DNA from: Varroa destructor
Taxonomy: Eukaryota; Arthropoda; Arachnida; Mesostigmata; Varroidae
Length of the DNA stretch: 64,000 nt
Assembly: GCF_002443255.2 (NCBI RefSeq)
Contig: NW_019211455.1
Span: forward strand, 41,724,837-41,788,836
Direction: 5' to 3'
Under the pieces are notes generated by a model. That model saw only the letters and a list, made by a program, of their open reading frames with translations. It was not told where the DNA came from and did no database searches. A program made the translations under genes and the position numbers. The first letter of the stretch is position 1, and each line of letters begins with the position of its first letter. Shown one piece after another: positions 57,590-64,000 of this stretch.

Positions 57590-58800
57590 AATTTGTATCG
57601 TTTGCCCTCTCTTCCGTTAACGGCCGCGCACTAGTCACGCTCTCGTAATTAGCAGTTAGTATTAAAAGCTAATCTCGCATCTTTCGATAATTAGCAGCAG
57701 TAGCGACGACAACGATCGCGCAATTAATAAACATTACGATTAGATTTGTTACTGTTGATCTCAAAGTAAGTCGAAAACTCAAGCACGACTTGCCACCCCT
57801 CACCAATGTTCCCTGAATAGTGGTCCTGTCAGCGACTGGTCGGTATCAGGCTAGCCCCCCCCCCGATATGCCGCTGTATACGGCTGCTGTCCAGAGTAAC
57901 AACAATAGCAATAACGGCGGTCGCAGCCGGTTCTCGACAAGGCTCCCAACAGACAGACACAAGCAAGTTCTCAAATGGACATCAGCAGCTTTTGTGAGGA
58001 TCACGACCGTCACCGTAATCGGTTTTCGCCGACTTCGCACTGCCGCCAGCTCTCGCAAACTACTCACTGACTTAGCGTCTATAGAAGCTCGATTGCGCGG
58101 TGGCAGTAGCAGCGGCCACTGCTCTTCTGACTCAGTTATGGTAGAGAAGCTGCCGTAGAAGCTGATAATGGCAATCGCGATCGAAGCAGCCTTAGCTGTA
58201 CTGCATGCAACGACTGTGGTCAAAAGGCAGTCATGTGTGTCGCCCTTGCGTTAATACTAGCGGCAGTAACAGAGAGTATTTGATATAGGGCGACAGAACT
58301 CGGTCCCTGTGCAGTCACTACGGTTGCTGCTGTCGGTTGGCACTATACTGAGTTGTGTTCTCTGGTCTTTCAACGCTGCCATTGGTACCGCCGCGCCATC
58401 GGAGAGTCGCTGCTCTTTCAGTTCGTGACCATGCCGGTGGTCGGCCACTGAGAGGCGCTGAGAAGACGAGCACAAGACGAGTACCGCGCAAGAATTGCCT
58501 TCCTATTTGGTCGTTGTGTATATCGGGTGGGTGCCGCGCATGCGCAGACCACAAAAACAGCGGCGGGGGCTCTGGTGTTAACGAAGGTAAAGCCAACGAA
58601 ACAACGACGACCGGTTCGTTCGCTACACATGGGCTGCTTGCCTCTTTTAATACAGGTTATGGCGTTGGGTTTGTTTTCCGCGCGGAAGCAACGTCGAGCA
58701 GAGGTCGACGGTAGGCGCGCGACTTGTTGTCATTATCTTTGTTGTTGTTGGCTGGTGGTGACCGCTGAGTGATGACGGCGAGACCCGGGCCACACGTATA
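57590..58800. promoter_or_regulatory. GC- and CpG-rich patch, candidate promoter/5' UTR region
   Basis: This 1.2 kb block is visibly richer in CG dinucleotides than anything else in the window and is open in several frames on both strands (ORFs of 70-125 codons overlap one another). That is the signature of GC-rich non-coding DNA rather than of one gene. It includes a 10-C run (about 57855-57864). With the possible minus-strand first exon at 57277-57200 just below it, a promoter and 5' UTR role is plausible. It is inferred from composition and position only. Confidence 0.35.
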
Positions 58801-61800
58801 CTGCCGTAGTAGCATAGTGACAGCCTGCCTGCCTGCCTGTAATGTTGCTCGAAATACGATCGACCATCGAATGTCGAGTCAACAGAAGGAACGATAGTGA
58901 TTTAAAGATAGTTCACTCGTCCTTTTTTGATGGTGATTATTGGCTGCGGGCACGCAGCTGCGAATAGGCCCAATGTTACGAAAAACGCAAGGACACTGCC
59001 GCCAGGGTTCGGCGAAGCGGTAGTTGTTTGGTGCCACTTGGGCATCGAGTGTTTAATAGCGAGTCTCGTGCCGGGGCATCGTGTCGACCAAGTGACCAGT
59101 CGTCAAGTGATCTAATGCTGTTTCTCTGATTACGTGTGGGAATTTACAGCATAGGTCCGAAACTAAATGTGCCCAGGCAAATCCCTCCCAGTGCGTGTGC
59201 GGACTTCGTATTCAGATATGTTTTTTCTCGCTTAGCCACCACAGTATTGTATATTAGATATGTACAATGTTATACACAAGCAAGTAGCGAATATTATATA
59301 TGATGGTACAAAGTGCACCTTCGCTGTTAGGATCATATCACAGCCATGACGTATTTGATAATCTGTAAAGATAATAGTACCGAGACAGAAGACTAAGTGA
59401 TGCTTAACAACGAGGCAAGAAGATCTAGTAAAATTCATAAGTGAAGCTTTTTTCAAGTTTTATTACATTAAATAAACTTGCTTTCGGTGAACAGAAAAGT
59501 CCTTATGTTCTATCTTATGTATATTATGCATATATATGTACTTCTGCAGTCTGTTTGTATCTACATGTAAAACAAAAACAAAACATGTATCTACAATTCA
59601 AATATAAAAAGCGAGACACGCAGAAGTGGCCTTTTCTACATGGCTAGGTGCAGAAAGGCGGATACGTAGTTGCTTGTTATTTAACCACATAAGTAACGTA
59701 GCGAAATATAGCTAATGAAAAACAACTAGATGTAGAGTCATCCTCGATTACTATCCAGAGTGACGCTCCTCGAAGAGTCCTCAGGGGCTGGACTACTGCC
59801 TCTGTAGCCTATATACGATTATCGTTCCTTTGGAACTCTTTTCGCTGAGCACCGGTTCTGACCGACAAAGAAACTAGTGGCAGATCACTGGAGAAGAGAT
59901 AGATGCCGCCGTTGTGGTAACGGCAGTAATATCGTCTTTATTTGCCTTATTCTGATTCAGTCATGGTAAACTGGATGTTGCGCTGAGGCTGGGGCGTTTG
60001 TGGGTTCGTTCTTGGTAATTTTAGGTTAGATTTACTAGTAACGCCTTTAGGTAGTGATTAGAATGCACCTTGTGTACTAATACGCAGGGCAAGCAGATAA
60101 TAAAACGCTTGGAGGGACCACGTGGTACAGAAGCGCTAATCACAGCTCCCCAGCTTTGTGTTTCTGTATGCTAATAGATGAAAACTGGCATCATTAGGAA
60201 TTGAACTACATAAATAGTTATCTCTGCGGTAATGTGTTCTTCTCGAATGGATGCATAATTCTCATTTCGTCGAAACTTCGAATCGAGAACGTTACCATGG
60301 TTGTTGGAACTGAACTAGAATCCAGCCAATCTAAAAATAGGATGGCAGCCTAAAATACCGCGAGGCAATCGCGTCTACCAAGGGTTTGTCGGTGTACGTC
60401 GTGCTTTTCAATGAAGGAGTACATGCGAAAAAAGTTCACGAATATTTGTTTCTAGCTAGTATTAACAAGTTTTCGCTAAGAGTCCTTTTTTTTTTCTAAG
60501 TATCCTTAAAGTACTTTGATGAGCAAGTCTTTTAACTGGATCGAGTTTTTTTTCTCAAACTAATTTTTCTAATTAACTGTGCGCTTAGTCGCAATCCGTG
60601 CTCTCATTTAGGCTTTGTTTGACTGAAATACAGACTCTACTTTGTTGTACGACGTACCGAATATCCGTTCAAATCGTTAAAGGTTAACGATTGCGGATAG
60701 AAAGTTCGTATTGGTAATTAAATGGGCTCGTTTGATGTTGAGAAGCACGTTAAACAAATGTAGTGAGTTTAGAAAGGAAAAGCTAGAGAAGTTGTCGTTG
60801 CTCTTCGCAAGAAGACAATTCATTGACAGTTCTGCCAATGTGTCTGTCAAAGTGATATTAAGAAAGCTGAATTTTTTTTGGGCAAAGAAAATTTACGTTT
60901 CGCTATATTTGAGAGATGATAAAACTCATTAGAATAACGGACGTTTCTTACGTGTCTGTGTCTATATAGCAAAAGCGACAAAAACTACATCTAGAATTAG
61001 CAAATTCATATTATTGGTTAACAGTTATTAACAGTATTGGTTAATTCATAATAGCTCTTTTAACCAATTCCCTCAATGCAATCGATGAAGTATCAGTTGC
61101 AAACCCGATTCAGTCAGCTTGCTTCTGTGTTGTGGACAGATCTGGGTTCATGTGATCAGGCATACTTGCTTGGTCGTTTCATCTTTGGTTAAGCACCTCA
61201 TTACCATTATCTATTTATAACGTACCATCGTTTCGGGAAATTCAATCAGGTTTTTCTGAGAATGCCAGCATTGGTTAGATTCGGAGTCAAGCGGTCTGGA
61301 GAGTGGGCTGACTTACCTCGTCTTTTTCAGCTCTTGTATAAGTCATTTTAAAAATATACTAATAGTCATCGATCTGATTGTAAATATAGTTATTATTCCA
61401 ATCAAATTAGCGCGCGAGAAACATTTCTGGATCATTCTCAACTTGACCTTTACGGCAATCGTTTCCAACAGCATTATGAGACATTTTTCTATTAAACATT
61501 AATTCTGTTTTAAGAAAATGCAGTAAAATTAACTAAACGGCAAACTTGCATAATGGTACGATTTTCTAAGGTGAAATATGGTGTTCAAAGGTTATGTGTT
61601 TGTAGGCTATTTTCTAGAATTGTGCACGAAAAAAAAAAAATTGGTAATTTTGAATCGATTGGTTTTTTTCTTTTACAATGACATTTCTACGAGAAAGAAC
61701 AATGGCTGCAAATAATAAAAAGTATAAACTGTCGAGCGTTCTCAATCAGTTTTTATCTCTTCATTCAGTACTGCTTAACCGCCATCAAAAGAGTCATTGC

Positions 61801-64000
61801 CGGACACCGAAGCTCGCTCGAGCGCGGATTAGCTGTATGGTAGCATCTAAAACCATGGTCAATCAATCTCATCGATATTCTCGGTACAGGACCACTCTAC
61901 CAGTTACTGACATCTTGCGACCTTCAAGAAAAACTATTGTTTTTTTGTTACTAGCTGTGGCGTAACCGCAGATTCATTGTCAAAGTGCTTCAAATCGCAT
62001 TACTTACTTTACACACTGGGGGGGATCGCAAGCGGTGTTATTCGATTAAATAAGATCTAAATTGGTGTGTATAATGAATAACAAGTGGTTTATTAAAGAG
62101 GATCATTAGTGAACTGGAGAGGATGTGGGTCCATTTTTACCTAGTTAGGTCAGCATGTCGGGCAGCTAAAATGAACACAATACAGTAAGAATAGTCGGAC
62201 AGGTAGTAGAGGTAACTAATATGTCAATGACTTTATTCTGTCTCACAAATCGGACCGATCCGGTGCGTGTACTTGGAGCCAGCAAGCATTGTCGTGGTAT
62301 ATAATTTCCAATGGCATCAGCTAGTTGGGTCGTGATATCTGGTAATATGGCGAGCGCCCATGACATATAACGGTACTGGCCAAGTCTCTTCAAGTTTTGA
62401 CCTTTAATTCAAAACCAAATTTACATTAAAAAAATTTCATTGCTAAGAACACTTAGTAATCAGTGGGAATTTGCGTACGATTAATGAACCTAACATATGA
62501 TCATCAACTCGTTAGAAGGTGGTTAAATTGCTTTTCAGCTATTCTGAAGGATTCGCCGTGCTACGAGCAGGATTTGTGGTGTCACTTCATCACGCGGTCA
62601 ATTAAGGTCATGTCGCCATGTCCTTGGTGGTCGTATGTGCGATCTGTAATCGATAGACGAGATATTTTTGTCCCTACCTCCGGAGCAACTGACTCCGAAG
62701 TGCTATTCGCTATAGGCACTATCGCTCTTATCCAGATTTTGGACTACTCGAGAAATGCTCACTAATAGACGCTACATAAATTTCGTCTCAGACTCTTCCA
62801 ATGAGCCTTTGAACATCGCAAGTATGATAATACAACGATTATCGCGTTAAAAAAAAAAAGCGTTAAAAAAGCGTTAAAAAAAATTATCAATTTTCGACTT
62901 GTTTCGTATTGGGATCTCACTCAGTGTCCGTTATGCGCTGACATATCGTACAAAAAATAAGTAATTATAGACACACCTTAATGCAAGCTCTATTTTAGAT
63001 TTCAGTGCGTTCTCATTGACTTTTTTAATTAATTATTTTTTTTAATGTTATTATTAATTTTAGTTATTTATTAATATTAACACACTTCAATTCTAAATTA
63101 CTTCAGTTTTGGATGTCTAAGAAAATACCACAAGATTGGAACAAGCGAATTCTATGAGAACGAATTACGGGGCCTCTATTTTAAAGACGCCGAAATATCT
63201 AACGTTGTTCGTGAAGTCATACTACGGTGTTATTATAGATAGCCACGATCACTGTAGCTTCCTTTCAGACTAGCTGAGTAAGTAGCTGTGTGGTTAATTC
63301 AATACGTTTCGGTATCATAGGTATTGAATCTTCATCGGCAATATGTAATCTAGTGGTGTGCATATTTTACAGCTGAAGGTATTTGGTTAATATTTTGTTA
63401 TTATATATGTACATATTTTATTGTTAAAAATGTAACGAAAGATCTTTCACTTGCAGCCTCACTAGTTATCATTGCCGTTAAATGCTAAGTTGTAATTTAG
63501 CCTGCTTATTATCAACATAATTCATAATATATGTACTGGAATTGAAGTGCAGCCTGTCCTATTGAGGACATTAGAATGCGCGGTAACGAGACTGCATAAT
63601 GAATACTCTCGGCCGGGTGACGGTATCATTTTAGACGAAACTCTCTGTACGAAGATGTAGCGGCGGCATCAACTGGCTGATGGAACGCGAGTAACCCAGA
63701 CTGTGTGATAGAACTTATTTGGGAGGTGGACTGTTGCTATACATGAGAAACGTTTGTCGGCAAGTCTTGAGCAAATGTACAACTAATTTACATTGCACAA
63801 ATTCTACAAAGTGTCGAAATCGGAAGAGATCTGATGCAGTTCACGATGCCATTCAGTAATTTATTTTTTCCTATTTCAATTGCGGTTTTATTAGCCGAAA
63901 TTAAGAGGTGATTGCAGATATAAGTGCCGCACTTCTCAATCCAACGCGTCCGAATAGGTTTATTTCACTCAGTAATTATATTAAGCGAAAAACAATTTAT
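58801..64000. other. Unassigned AT-rich intergenic region
   Basis: No gene was recognised. GCCT tandem repeats occur at about 58826-58840. A minus-strand mini-exon (about 61346-61317, starting MTYTRAEKDE, donor GAG|GTAAGT) and a 95-codon ATG ORF at 61678-61965 are visible but lack homology or a convincing exon chain. Near 62845-62885 the unit GCGTTAAAAAA is repeated about three times. Confidence 0.4.

Noticed and set aside
57820..58772. Several overlapping 65-125 codon ORFs on both strands
   Set aside because: They overlap in many frames within a CpG-rich block, have low-complexity composition (Leu, Ser, Ala runs) and show no domain. This is typical of GC-rich non-coding DNA.
61317..61346. 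Mini first exon MTYTRAEKDE with consensus donor, minus strand
   Set aside because: Only 10 codons. The proposed next exon needs a roughly 62-bp intron and soon meets a stop. It cannot be told from chance.
61678..61965. 95-codon ATG ORF on the plus strand
   Set aside because: Length is within random expectation and there is no motif; basic and Ser-rich throughout.

Overview
This window is nuclear DNA from an animal, most likely an arthropod. All the well-supported genes are metazoan and split by GT-AG introns of about 150 bp to 5 kb. Four are recognisable by protein motifs: alpha-endosulfine, the DBF4 kinase activator, hydroxymethylbilane synthase (HMBS) and Ras suppressor protein 1 (RSU1). 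The DNA is AT-rich, gene-poor and full of TA microsatellites. It also holds a decayed mariner transposon and tRNA-derived SINE-like fragments. A chelicerate such as a mite would fit, but I cannot fix the lineage without a search.

Layout. 1-9.7 kb: AT-rich intergenic DNA with TA repeats, one forming a long palindrome. 9.7-16.2 kb: endosulfine on the minus strand, four coding exons, with a 5-residue first exon behind a 5.2 kb intron. 16.2-18.1 kb: mixed-complexity DNA that is probably its promoter side. 23.0-25.8 kb: DBF4 on the minus strand in six coding exons, keeping motifs N, M and C. A possible small plus-strand gene starts 248 bp away head-to-head (26.0-28.5 kb), and its first intron carries a stop-containing copy of part of DBF4 exon 1. 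29.2-30.1 kb: mariner fossil. 34.5-36.5 kb: a putative minus-strand gene whose exons interleave with the start of HMBS. 35.3-41.2 kb: HMBS on the plus strand, seven coding exons, apparently complete. 44.9 kb: 100 N assembly gap. 45.5-47.8 kb: RSU1 on the minus strand, six coding exons. 47.8-64 kb: mostly unassigned, with a GC-rich patch at 57.6-58.8 kb beside a possible first exon.

The four firm genes are unrelated housekeeping genes: mitotic entry (endosulfine inhibits PP2A-B55 after Greatwall phosphorylation), replication origin firing (DBF4 activates CDC7), haem synthesis (HMBS) and integrin adhesion (RSU1). I see no operon-like organisation. Coding coordinates were derived by matching splice sites and phases by eye. 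UTRs and transcription starts were not determined. Because this AT-rich DNA yields many chance ORFs of 60-110 codons, ORFs without splice support or homology are left out or scored low.
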